Source: DASYYE01 sp035946955 (GTDB taxonomy: Bacteria; Actinomycetota; Actinomycetes; Streptosporangiales; Streptosporangiaceae). Taken from it: a stretch of 17,590 nt of DNA. Shown here piece after piece: positions 8,036 to 14,817 of this stretch (position 1 is its first letter; every line of letters begins with the position of its first letter). The stretch lies in NCBI GenBank assembly GCA_035946955.1, contig DASYYE010000172.1, positions 1 to 17,590 on the forward strand, in the 5' to 3' direction. The notes beneath the pieces are model-generated. The model made no database searches, was not told the origin of the DNA, and saw nothing but the letters and a program-made list of their open reading frames with translations. The translations under genes were made by a program, and so were the position numbers.

Positions 8036-9196
8036 TTATCGGTGGCAGGTTTGCACCATCGGGACGAAGCGGGTGGCGGATTGGTCTTTTGAGCCCACGG
8101 CCCACAGTGCGTGGCCATCGGTGGTTATCGCGTTCAGGGATGTCCCGTTCAGCGGGCCGGCCGCCACCGACCAGCGGCGCCCGTTCCACCCGGCATGCAA
8201 GGTGCCGGTGGTGGCCGGCCCGAGGTTGTTCCCGACGGCGGCCAGGTGGCCACCGCGCAGCACGGTGACCGAGGTCAGCTGGCGGCCGTCGCGGGCTGGG
8301 CCGGCGGGCACAGGGACCGAACGCCACGCGTGCCCGTTCCAGCGCAGCGCGTAAGGCCGCCGCAGCCCATTCCTGGCAATGGCGTCGCCGACTGCCCACA
8401 CTTGGTCAGGGCTGACCGCCACGACGCTGTTGAGGTTTACGTTGGCCGCGCGCGGTGTGGCTGCCCGCTGCCAGTTGTGCCCATTCCAGTGGAGCACGAA
8501 CGGCCGTGTTGTCCGGGCGAACGAGCCGCCGGCCGCCCACGCCTGGTGGTTGCCGCTGACGGCGATACCAGAAAGAGCCGACAGGTTCCCGAGGCTGGGG
8601 CTGGGCACCAAGGTCCAGGTGCGGCCGTTCCAGTGCTCGGTCACGGTGCGCAACTGGTTGGCGGTGTTCTCAGCCTCGCCGACTGCCCAGGCGTTGCTGG
8701 GCGAGGCAGCGGCGACGCCAAGCAGTTCGGTAGTGGCATAGCCGGGAACGGGTGCGGCGGGCACGCGGGCCCACTGGCGGCCGTTCCAGTGAATGATCAA
8801 CGGCGCGGAGGCGTTCGCCGTCGTCGCCGCGCCGACCGCCCACGCGTTCGAGGCCGACAGCGCGGCGATGCCATCGAGCCGGCCGGTGCCGGTAGCGCCA
8901 GCGGGCAGCCGGGCGGCCTGCCAGCGGCGGCCATCCCAGCGGGCGAGCAGCGGGTGGAAGTTCCCTCCAGTGGGGCTGTTGGGCAGCGTGAACCCCACAG
9001 CCCAGCCGCTGGCTGGCCCGGGCATGCTCACCCCGAGCAGGTTGGCGCTGTCGCCGCCCGGCACCGCCGGGCCAGGCACGGTCTGCCAGCACGAAGCCAC
9101 ACCATGATTCCCTGGCGCGGCCAGCACGGCCGCACCGGCGATCAGCAGCCCGCTGACACGCAGCGGAAGGTCATTCCACAACATGACAGTCTTCAC
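8036..9196 (-). CDS. Secreted seven-bladed beta-propeller protein of unknown function
   Basis: 386 residues from GTG 9196 (GGAGA at 9206-9210). A short N-terminal hydrophobic segment (about 11-28) suggests export. The rest is seven repeats of about 45 residues with the pattern L-x-G-V/I-A-x-S-x-x-x-A-W-A-V-G, then HWNGRxWxxVPxP. Repeats start near residues 53, 107, 158, 208, 255, 307 and 354. Repeat 7 lacks its last strand, and the N-terminal CWQTVPGP segment (36-43) supplies exactly that motif, so the ring probably closes by the velcro mechanism. Cys36 and Cys384, the only cysteines in the mature part, could lock it. No catalytic residues of sialidase, GH43 or lactonase propellers are evident, so binding is more likely than catalysis. 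It lies downstream of a PadR regulator and a membrane protein on the same strand. Confidence 0.75.
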   Translation of the reverse strand: MKTVMLWNDLPLRVSGLLIAGAAVLAAPGNHGVASCWQTVPGPAVPGGDSANLLGVSMPGPASGWAVGFTLPNSPTGGNFHPLLARWDGRRWQAARLPAGATGTGRLDGIAALSASNAWAVGAATTANASAPLIIHWNGRQWARVPAAPVPGYATTELLGVAAASPSNAWAVGEAENTANQLRTVTEHWNGRTWTLVPSPSLGNLSALSGIAVSGNHQAWAAGGSFARTTRPFVLHWNGHNWQRAATPRAANVNLNSVVAVSPDQVWAVGDAIARNGLRRPYALRWNGHAWRSVPVPAGPARDGRQLTSVTVLRGGHLAAVGNNLGPATTGTLHAGWNGRRWSVAAGPLNGTSLNAITTDGHALWAVGSKDQSATRFVPMVQTCHR

Positions 9197-9323
9197 GGGA
9201 CAGTGTCTCCTTTCTCCAGCGGCGGCTCCACCGCACCGGGTACCGATGTGTCAGCCCCTCCGCCAGGCCACCAATCGCGCACCACGGCCGAGTGGCGCGC
9301 AACAGGTGCTTCAATGCGGGCAT
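9171..9323 (-). CDS. Possible small ORF (50 aa) overlapping the start of the beta-propeller gene
   Basis: A 50-codon minus-strand frame begins at ATG 9323 with a near-perfect GGAGG seven bases upstream, better than the site of the following gene. It runs 26 nt into the beta-propeller gene in another frame. The product starts MPALKHLLRATRPWCAIGG and is Arg/Trp-rich with no family recognised. It could be a leader peptide that couples translation into the gene at 9196, or a chance ORF behind a chance ribosome site. Confidence 0.3.
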   Translation of the reverse strand: MPALKHLLRATRPWCAIGGLAEGLTHRYPVRWSRRWRKETLSREDCHVVE

Positions 9324-9473
9324 AGTCATACCTCCAGTCGGGTTCCCGCTGCTTGCGGAGGATGTCAGGTGCGGTTCCCGCTGGCCGACGGGATGAGATT
9401 GCCCGGCTGGTCTCGCCCTGGTAGCGGACGGGCCGCCGGCCGGTGTGGTGGCGAGGCCGCCGACGCCGCCGAA

Positions 9474-10509
9474 TCAGTCGGTGGGCACTGGTCGATCCGC
9501 GGGACTGGAGCCCTGTGGTGGGTTCCCCCCATGGGGGGCACTGCGAGCGCGGGCAAGCGCGATGGTCACGAAGATCGCCAGCAGCGTCGGCAACAGCACC
9601 CACGCCGCCTGCATGGCCGTCGGCCACCAGGCGGGACCGCCGTACATGCTGCCGAGCAGGTAACCGGCGTAGGGCACACCCGGGATCGCCAGGAGTGCGA
9701 GCACACGGCGGCCGGTGCGGGTGGTCAGGCACACGGCCACAGTGAGCAGCAGGGACGCCCCGATCAGCAACGCTGGGGTACGTCCCTGCATGACCGGGAT
9801 ATCGAACTCCGGGCCCTTGGTCAGCTCTGCGAGCCCGAGGGCGATGGCGCCGGTCACGGCGGCCCCCCACCACCGCAGGATCTCCATTCCGCGCCGGGGC
9901 CCCCGCGAGCCCATTGCCCCCGGCAGCGGCCAGCAGGCCCAGGTAGACCCGCAGGGCCAGGCCGGGGGAGACGAGGTAGGAGGCCGAGGCAACGACCTCC
10001 GGAACTGCGGCGCCGGCGGTGGTCAGCAGCGCCGTCACCGCGACACTGCGCCGCCGTCCGGCGAGCGCGAACACCGTCACGATGGCCGGGCCGAAGGTGG
10101 TCGGCCAAACCCACGGATAGGCCAGCCAGAAGGGGTTCTCGGGGGATCCGGTGGCGCTGCGGACGGCAACACCGAGCAGGTCCGCCGATGCGAGCCCATC
10201 GGCGAGCAGCAGGATGGGCGCGATGACGCTGACCAGCGCGAGTGCGTCGCGCCAGGCCGGGCCGGCCGGGCGCCCCCGCAGAGCACGGAACCGGATGCGC
10301 ACCGCCCCGGCGATCAGGTCGGCGGTGTCGGCGGCCTTCGGCCACCGCTGGCGGGGCCGGGCGCCGGCGAGCAGCACGCCTACCATCTCTTCACCGTGCG
10401 CCCGCCGGTGGGCAGGCGGGTAGATGGCGAGCAACCGCCGGTAGCGCCACTCCAGCGCACCGGTCTCAGCCATCGGCACCTCCGGGCCAAGCCGCCGCGC
10501 CGCTGTCAT
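9474..10509 (-). pseudogene. PadR-coupled multi-pass membrane protein, frameshifted
   Basis: The gene starts at ATG 10509, whose ATGA overlaps the PadR stop, so the two are translationally coupled. Residues 1-200 (frame A) include WRYRRLLAIYPPAHRRAHGEEMVGVLL, an N-terminus often seen in membrane proteins next to actinobacterial PadR genes, then hydrophobic segments near 91-107, 141-150, 157-180 and 184-195. At about 9896-9904 (a G4C5 run) the sensible reading moves to another frame, which continues GMEILRWWGAAVTGAIALGLAELTK and several more membrane helices to a stop at 9474. Frame A beyond this point becomes Arg/Pro-rich nonsense. One extra base (or two missing) explains the shift. The ancestral protein would be about 345 residues with 8-9 helices. 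The cause may be a homopolymer sequencing error or true decay. Confidence 0.7.
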
Positions 10510-10838
10510 GGGGCACCTGCTGCCAGGCCGAGCCGCCGTGCCGCGACTGCCGCGTTGGCGCGCAGCCGGGCCACCTCGGCCTCGAGTTGCCGCCTGCCCT
10601 CATCGGTGATGCGGTAGTAGCGCCGCAGCCTGGCGTCCACGACCTCTTCGTGGTCGGTCTCGATCAGGCCGTCGCAGCGCAGCCGGTCCAGTGCGGCGTA
10701 CAGGGTGCCGGCCCGCAGCCGGACCCGCCCCTGGGAGATGCGCCCGACGTCGGTCATGATCGCGTAGCCGTGCTGGGCGCGGCCGGCCGACGATGTCAAG
10801 ATCAGGAACGTCGGCTCCCGCATGAGCCCCTCTTTCAT
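10506..10838 (-). CDS. PadR family transcriptional regulator
   Basis: A winged-helix repressor of about 110 residues. The core reads REPTFLILTSSAGRAQHGY, AIMTDVGRISQGRVRLRAG, TLYAALDRLRCDGLIE and RLRRYYRITDEGRRQLEAE, the standard PadR N-terminal domain followed by a short C-terminal dimerisation helix. Two starts are plausible: ATG 10838, preceded by a TATATA box only 9 nt away (leaderless or AAGG site), or ATG 10823, with GAGGGG three bases upstream. Numbering uses 10838. The stop overlaps the start of the membrane protein (ATGA), so the regulator and its likely target are one operon. The palindrome at 10847-10869 suggests autoregulation. The ligand is unknown. Confidence 0.88.
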   Translation of the reverse strand: MKEGLMREPTFLILTSSAGRAQHGYAIMTDVGRISQGRVRLRAGTLYAALDRLRCDGLIETDHEEVVDARLRRYYRITDEGRRQLEAEVARLRANAAVAARRLGLAAGAP

Positions 10839-10846
10839 AGTGCCTT

Positions 10847-10869
10847 TATATACCGACACTCGATATATA
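10847..10869. promoter_or_regulatory. PadR-type operator overlapping the padR-like promoter
   Basis: A 23-bp near-palindrome: TATATACCGA, spacer CAC, TCGATATATA. The 10-bp arms match except for one position. Its left arm (TATATA on either strand) is placed as a -10 box for the minus-strand PadR gene, 8 bp from ATG 10838, so a bound dimer would block transcription. Confidence 0.6.
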
Positions 10870-10895
10870 GCAACCTCTGACCGGTCACCCGCCAT

Positions 10896-11257
10896 GACGG
10901 CCTGACCGCCGCGCCAGAATCCGGGGCCGACGGAAGACCGAGACAGGCTCCGCGGTGGAGCCGGGCTACTTCACAGTCCCTCGCCCTGCTCAATGCCCTC
11001 GAGACCGGGTACCGAGGCACCGCAGGCCCCACCGCCTGATCGACCTCCACGCCATCCCTGGTGCCTATTCGGGGACGTGGCGAAGCAACTATGCGCGCCC
11101 GCCGGACATCTATATAGACGTAAGGGGACGGGGCAGACGGTCGGCCGCGACGGGGATCACCATTCGCGCGGGCCGCGCGGAGACATCCGCGCGTTGGAAT
11201 GGCCGCGCTTAACTGCTCGCGGCGGGGTGGTCTGGCGGCCAGCGCACGGGAGGCTGC
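10896..11257. other. Intergenic region between PadR and the membrane protein gene
   Basis: No convincing gene on either strand. The only structure seen is the pseudo-palindrome at 11106-11121, listed separately. A short plus-strand reading LLNALETGYRGTAGP near 10985-11030 vaguely recalls a protein relic but is too short to assign. Confidence 0.4.
11106..11121. promoter_or_regulatory. Second TATATA-centred pseudo-palindrome
   Basis: ACATCTATATAGACGT is symmetric except at one position pair (core TCTATATAGA is perfect). It shares the TATATA core with the PadR-type site about 240 bp away, so it could be a second PadR site or a promoter for the gene at 11258. Confidence 0.35.
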
Positions 11258-13075
11258 GTGGCTGGCGGAGTTGATCTCATACTGACGTTGGGCACGCGCC
11301 CTGGCGCGTCCGCCGCAGGGCCGGTCATGGCAGCGGCCTCTCTCCGCGACTCGCCCACGGCGGTGGCCGTCGGCGCCCAACCCCGTGGCCTGCCACCGCC
11401 GCGAGGCCGACGGGCGCTTGAGCGGTTGCGCGCGTCTCTGGTGCCACTGTTCCCCGAGGGGCCACTGCGGCCGCGGTCATCGGCCGAGGTGGCCGCTGCG
11501 GCCGCGGCCACCCTCGCCGCGGTCGCGCTCTGGGCATGGGTGCTGCTGGAGCGTCAGGTGGGCGTCCGGCCGTGGAACAGTGTGTGGGCTGAAGACGGCG
11601 GCATCTTCTATCCGCAGGCCGTGAGCCACCCGTTCGCCAGCCTGCTGCGGCCGTATAACGGGTACCTCCAGCTGGTGCCGCGGCTGATCGCGGTCGCGGT
11701 GGCCGCGCTGCCGTTTCAGGATGTGGCCGCCGGCTTCGCCGTGGCGGGCGCGGTGGTGGCCGCGACATGCGCGGTAGCCGCGTTCTACGCCAGCGCGGGC
11801 CACGTGCGCGCGCTGCCGCTGCGCCTGCTGCTGACGGCCAGCGTCATCCTGCTCCCCAGGGCGCTGACCGAGATCAGCGCCAATGGCGTCAACACCCCCT
11901 GGTATCTGCTGTTCACCATGTTCTGGATGCTGCTGTGGCGCCCGCGCTCACGCGGCGGCATGGCGGTCTCGTTCCTGATCTGCTTCGCCGCGGCGTCATC
12001 GAACGCGCTCGCCGCCGTGTACGCGCCCCTCGTCCTGGCACGGATCGCCGCGTTGCCCCGTGCCAGGGACCATGCCGGCACGACCGGCTGGGCCGCCGGC
12101 GGGGTACTGCAGCTATCCGCTGTGCTGCGGTCGCCTGGAGTGGGCCTGACCGGCTCGCCGGGACTGGCGCTCAGCTTCTTCCTGCACGTCGTGCTGGTGC
12201 CCGCGGTGGCCGGGCAGCACCTCGCCAGCGTGCTCGCGGCGGACAGCAGCGGCACCGTCGTGGTCACCGCCGCGGTATGCGCGGTAGCGGCGGTGACCGG
12301 GTGGGCCCTGATCAACGCGGACATGCGCGTCCGCCTCCTCGTGACGGCGACGCTGGGGCTGGCACTGGCGTTTGTCCTGGTCACCGCGATCACACGCGGA
12401 TGGGGAACGCCCGGGCGCGACAACGTCGCGGCGATGGGAGACCGTTACGCCACCACGCCCATCCTGCTCACCACCTCGCTTGCCATCGTCGCCGCCGACG
12501 TCCCCCTACGGCGTGCCCGAACGCGGGCCGGGCACGCCTGGCACGCCCTGCCCGCGCTCACGCTGACCGCCCTGCTCGCCGCCTCGTGGGTGAGTGACTT
12601 CAGCTACCCCACCATGCGCAGCTCCAACCCGCCCTGGTCACGGCTCGTCGCCGGCTTCCAGCAGCGGTGCGGCACTCAGCAGACACCAGCGGGCTGGGCC
12701 CAGATGCCACCCATGCACTGGATACAGTCACCCCCGACCCTGCCCTGCTCACTGGCTGGCACCCAGCCAGACCCGCCACCCGCCGCAGGCCAGCCAGGAC
12801 GTTCACGCTACCAGCGGGTGAAGGTGAGGTGGGTGACCCCGCCCGGGCCGCCCACCGCCCCGGCATACAAGCCGCTCCCCGGTTCCGCTAGGCCGCCAGG
12901 ACTGGTTCCCCCGCACGCGGGTGCGCCGCCAGTGCGGCCGCATGGGCATCCCCGGGCTTCGGTGACCCGGATGTGCGTGGAGTTGACTGCGCGGTCCGAA
13001 GTCCATGAGCTGCCACGGCTGGGGCCGCCGTCTGGCAGTGCCACGGGTCGGCAGCGCCTTGTTAGAAATAGTTAG
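11258..13075 (+). CDS. Multi-pass membrane protein, GT-C glycosyltransferase-like
   Basis: 605 residues from GTG 11258 (GGGAGG at 11248-11253; ATG 11327 is an alternative). After a basic cytoplasmic N-terminus come about ten hydrophobic helices between 76 and 445. The first outer loop holds SVWAEDGGIFYPQAV (acidic pair Glu112-Asp113), then LLRPYNGYLQLVPRLIA. An acidic residue in loop 1 plus this layout resembles GT-C polyprenyl-phosphate-dependent glycosyltransferases, although no specific family was recognised. A later loop has NVAAMGDRYATTPILL. The conserved-looking part ends near 500 (CGTQQTPAGW to LPCSLAG). Residues 501-605 are Pro/Arg-rich, lack hydrophobic pattern and lie antisense to a gene relic, so the original stop was probably lost. 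It may transfer sugars to cell-surface material. Confidence 0.72.
   Translation: MAGGVDLILTLGTRPGASAAGPVMAAASLRDSPTAVAVGAQPRGLPPPRGRRALERLRASLVPLFPEGPLRPRSSAEVAAAAAATLAAVALWAWVLLERQVGVRPWNSVWAEDGGIFYPQAVSHPFASLLRPYNGYLQLVPRLIAVAVAALPFQDVAAGFAVAGAVVAATCAVAAFYASAGHVRALPLRLLLTASVILLPRALTEISANGVNTPWYLLFTMFWMLLWRPRSRGGMAVSFLICFAAASSNALAAVYAPLVLARIAALPRARDHAGTTGWAAGGVLQLSAVLRSPGVGLTGSPGLALSFFLHVVLVPAVAGQHLASVLAADSSGTVVVTAAVCAVAAVTGWALINADMRVRLLVTATLGLALAFVLVTAITRGWGTPGRDNVAAMGDRYATTPILLTTSLAIVAADVPLRRARTRAGHAWHALPALTLTALLAASWVSDFSYPTMRSSNPPWSRLVAGFQQRCGTQQTPAGWAQMPPMHWIQSPPTLPCSLAGTQPDPPPAAGQPGRSRYQRVKVRWVTPPGPPTAPAYKPLPGSARPPGLVPPHAGAPPVRPHGHPRASVTRMCVELTARSEVHELPRLGPPSGSATGRQRLVRNS
12808..13060 (-). 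pseudogene. Possible relic of a LamG/concanavalin-like C-terminal domain
   Basis: On the minus strand one frame ends with AEPGSGLYAGAVGG followed by PGGVTHLTFTRW and a stop at 12808-12810. This has the look of a carbohydrate-binding jelly-roll tail (GSVGLYAG...VTxxTFxRW). Upstream, another frame reads ARRRPQPWQLMDFG, which would fit the preceding strand of such a domain. The match is split over two frames, so at best this is a decayed gene end. It is entirely antisense to the C-terminal tail of the membrane protein. Confidence 0.3.
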
Positions 13076-13114
13076 GAAAGTTTCTTGCTTAATCGGCGAG
13101 AGGTGCCCTAGGGT
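13072..13114 (+). promoter_or_regulatory. Chitinase promoter with overlapping operator-like motif
   Basis: TTGCTT (13085-13090) and TAGGGT (13109-13114) are spaced by 18 bp, predicting transcription from about 13121. TTAGGAAAGTTTCTTG (13072-13087), a partly symmetric GAAA-G-TTTC element, overlaps the -35 region and is a candidate regulator site. The leader to the ATG at 13294 would be about 170 nt. Confidence 0.55.
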
Positions 13115-13131
13115 CTTCGCCAGGCAGCGGC

Positions 13132-13180
13132 GCTCAACGGCTCTCAACCAGCGCGTCCAAGCCCACGACGGCGCACCAAG
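13132..13180 (+). repeat. 49-bp direct repeat, copy A (chitinase 5' leader)
   Basis: It matches copy B at 14696-14744 in 39 of 49 positions without gaps. Best-kept blocks are GCTCAAC, TCTCAACCAGCG and CGCACCAAG at the end. It lies within the predicted chitinase leader and 7 bp before a terminator-like hairpin. Confidence 0.7.
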
Positions 13181-13187
13181 TTCGGCT

Positions 13188-13211
13188 GCCCCTGTCAGGG
13201 GCGTTTTGTTT
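13188..13211 (+). terminator. Intrinsic terminator inside the chitinase leader
   Basis: GCCCCT, loop GTC, AGGGGC, then GTTTTGTTT: a short perfect stem followed by a real U-run, unusual in this GC-rich DNA. It lies about 70 nt after the predicted transcript start and 83 nt before the chitinase ATG, so it would end a short RNA or act as an attenuator. Confidence 0.6.
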
Positions 13212-13293
13212 ACGCACACGCCGCATCCCTGTCGGACGGGTGTGGCCTCATTCTCGGCACGCTCCTCTGCTCCGACCCAACCGGAGGATCCGC

Positions 13294-14694
13294 ATGACCC
13301 ATGGCGTTCACAAGCTTCTAATATTCGGCACGGCCGCAGTGCTGCCGGCCGCAGGGGTGGCGGCCGTGGCCCTGGCGGCGTCGGCCTCCGCGGCGGCCAC
13401 CGCCTTCCCAGCCCACTATTCGGCCCCGTACCTGCAGATCGCGGGTTCGGACGCAGGCGACATGGCCGCCGACATGAGCGCGAGCGGCGACAAGTACTAC
13501 TCGCTTGCGTTCCTGACACCCAAGTCCGGTTGCACCCCCGAATGGGAGGACAACGGCGACTCCCTGGGCGCCTTCACCTCCCAGGTCAGCGCGCTCCAGC
13601 AAGCTGGCGGCAACGTGATCCCCTCATTCGGCGGCGCATCCGGTGGAGAACTCGCGCAGACCTGCACCTCCGTCTCCAGCCTGGAAGCCGTATACGCCAA
13701 GGTCGTCAGCACGTACAACGTTACGCGCCTCGACTTCGACATCGAGGGCAGCGTGCTCAACGACACCACATCCAACACGCGCCGCGACCAGGCACTCGCC
13801 GAACTCCAGTCGGCCGACCCGTCGGTGCAGATCGACTTCACCGTCCCGGTCGACCCCACCGGTATGGAATCCAACGCAACCAACATGCTCAAGGGCGCGA
13901 AGAACGCGGGCGTCAAGGTCAACCTCGTCAACATCATGACCATGGACTTCGGCAACGGCCAGAACCCGCTGACCGACGCCAAATCAGCGGCCAACGCGTC
14001 CGTGCCCCAGCTCGAATCTATTTTCGGCGTGTCGTCCACGCAGGCCTGGAACATGCTCGGCCTGACCCCGATCGCTGGCCAGAACGACGACGCTGAGAAC
14101 TTCACCCAGTCCGACGCCACCTCCCTCGAATCGTTTGCGGCATCCAACGGTGTCCAGGAACTCGCCTTCTGGGAGGTCGACCAGTACGACAAGCCCCTCG
14201 GCTATGCGTACTCGAAGATCTTCAACAAGATCACCGGCGGTGGGCCGGGTGGCGGTGGCTTCCCGAGCGGTTACCACCAGCTTGTGGTGCAGAACAGCCG
14301 GTTGTGCGTTGACGTAGCCGGCGACAGCACGTCGAACAACGCCGTGATCGACCAGTGGTCCTGCAAGACCTCGGGCCAGGCGAACCAGGAGTTCCAGTTC
14401 CTCCCGGTCTCCGGCGGGTACGGTGAGCTGCAGAACCAGAACAGCGGCAAGGACATCGTCGTGCAGGGCGCCTCCACCGCACAGGGCGCCGGCATCATCC
14501 AATACACCCAGAACGGCACGACAAACGGCCTGTGGCTGCCGGTCAAGCAGTCAGACGGAACCTGGCAGTTCCGGAACGAGAACAGCGGGCTGTGCCTGGA
14601 CCAGGCCGGAAACGTGAGCACCGCAGGCGTCCAGTTCGACCAGTGGACCTGCAAGAGCGGAACCGGCAACAACCAGGACTTCGCCACGCGGTGA
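13294..14694 (+). CDS. Secreted GH18 chitinase with C-terminal ricin-type (CBM13) domain
   Basis: 466 residues from ATG 13294 with GGAGG at 13283-13287 (upstream in-frame codons lack such a site). A Sec signal covers about 1-36. The GH18 barrel (about 40-312) shows VIPSFGG (SxGG, 109-114) and RLDFDIEG, the DxDxE motif with Asp147, Asp149 and catalytic Glu151, plus NIMTMDFG (213-220) and LAFWEVDQYD near the end. A glycine-rich linker (315-322) leads to a beta-trefoil lectin with three repeats: RLCVDVAGD...IDQWSC, SGKDIVVQG, and SGLCLDQAGN...FDQWTC. GH18 enzymes hydrolyse chitin by substrate-assisted catalysis. The barrel is of the short, single-domain bacterial type lacking the alpha+beta insertion. 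The gene seems monocistronic, is flanked by two copies of a 49-bp repeat, and has a 170-nt leader with an internal terminator. Confidence 0.93.
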   Translation: MTHGVHKLLIFGTAAVLPAAGVAAVALAASASAAATAFPAHYSAPYLQIAGSDAGDMAADMSASGDKYYSLAFLTPKSGCTPEWEDNGDSLGAFTSQVSALQQAGGNVIPSFGGASGGELAQTCTSVSSLEAVYAKVVSTYNVTRLDFDIEGSVLNDTTSNTRRDQALAELQSADPSVQIDFTVPVDPTGMESNATNMLKGAKNAGVKVNLVNIMTMDFGNGQNPLTDAKSAANASVPQLESIFGVSSTQAWNMLGLTPIAGQNDDAENFTQSDATSLESFAASNGVQELAFWEVDQYDKPLGYAYSKIFNKITGGGPGGGGFPSGYHQLVVQNSRLCVDVAGDSTSNNAVIDQWSCKTSGQANQEFQFLPVSGGYGELQNQNSGKDIVVQGASTAQGAGIIQYTQNGTTNGLWLPVKQSDGTWQFRNENSGLCLDQAGNVSTAGVQFDQWTCKSGTGNNQDFATR

Positions 14695-14695
14695 T

Positions 14696-14744
14696 GCTCA
14701 ACCCATCTCAACCAGCGTGCCCAAGCGCCTGACAACGCACCAAG
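14696..14744 (+). repeat. 49-bp direct repeat, copy B (chitinase 3' UTR)
   Basis: It starts one base after the chitinase stop codon, has 39/49 identity to 13132-13180 in the same orientation, and is followed after 3 bp by the strong hairpin at 14748-14786. Confidence 0.7.
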
Positions 14745-14747
14745 CAG

Positions 14748-14786
14748 GGAAGGAGCGGTACTCGTGCAGCGAGTACCGCTCCTTCC
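14748..14786. terminator. Strong hairpin between convergent chitinase and RecQ genes
   Basis: Perfect 17-bp inverted repeat (14748-14764 and 14770-14786) with a 5-nt loop, lying between the chitinase stop (14694) and the RecQ stop (14818). It can terminate transcription from both sides. Confidence 0.85.
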
Positions 14787-14817
14787 GCTGGCGTCCAGAA
14801 GCCCCGTTCCCGTGGCT

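Noticed and set aside
7761..8399. N-terminal extension of the GH3 protein
   Set aside because: It precedes a typical signal peptide, runs through the terminator hairpin and into the neighbouring gene; GTG 7760/ATG 7754 has the ribosome site.
9193..9890. Continuation of the membrane-protein frame down to 9193
   Set aside because: Arg/Pro-rich nonsense; the hydrophobic protein continues in another frame, so this is post-frameshift sequence.
10835..11380. 181-residue minus-strand ORF upstream of PadR
   Set aside because: Arg-rich, no motif, and it covers the operator-like sites and the start of the opposite gene.
13132..13180. tRNA 3'-end-like sequence (GTCCAAGCC and ...CACCA before a U-tailed terminator)
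   Set aside because: The T-stem does not pair, no anticodon or D arm is found upstream, and copy B does not keep the T-loop.
13240..13293. Eighteen-residue extension of the chitinase start
   Set aside because: GGAGG and the signal peptide both point to ATG 13294.
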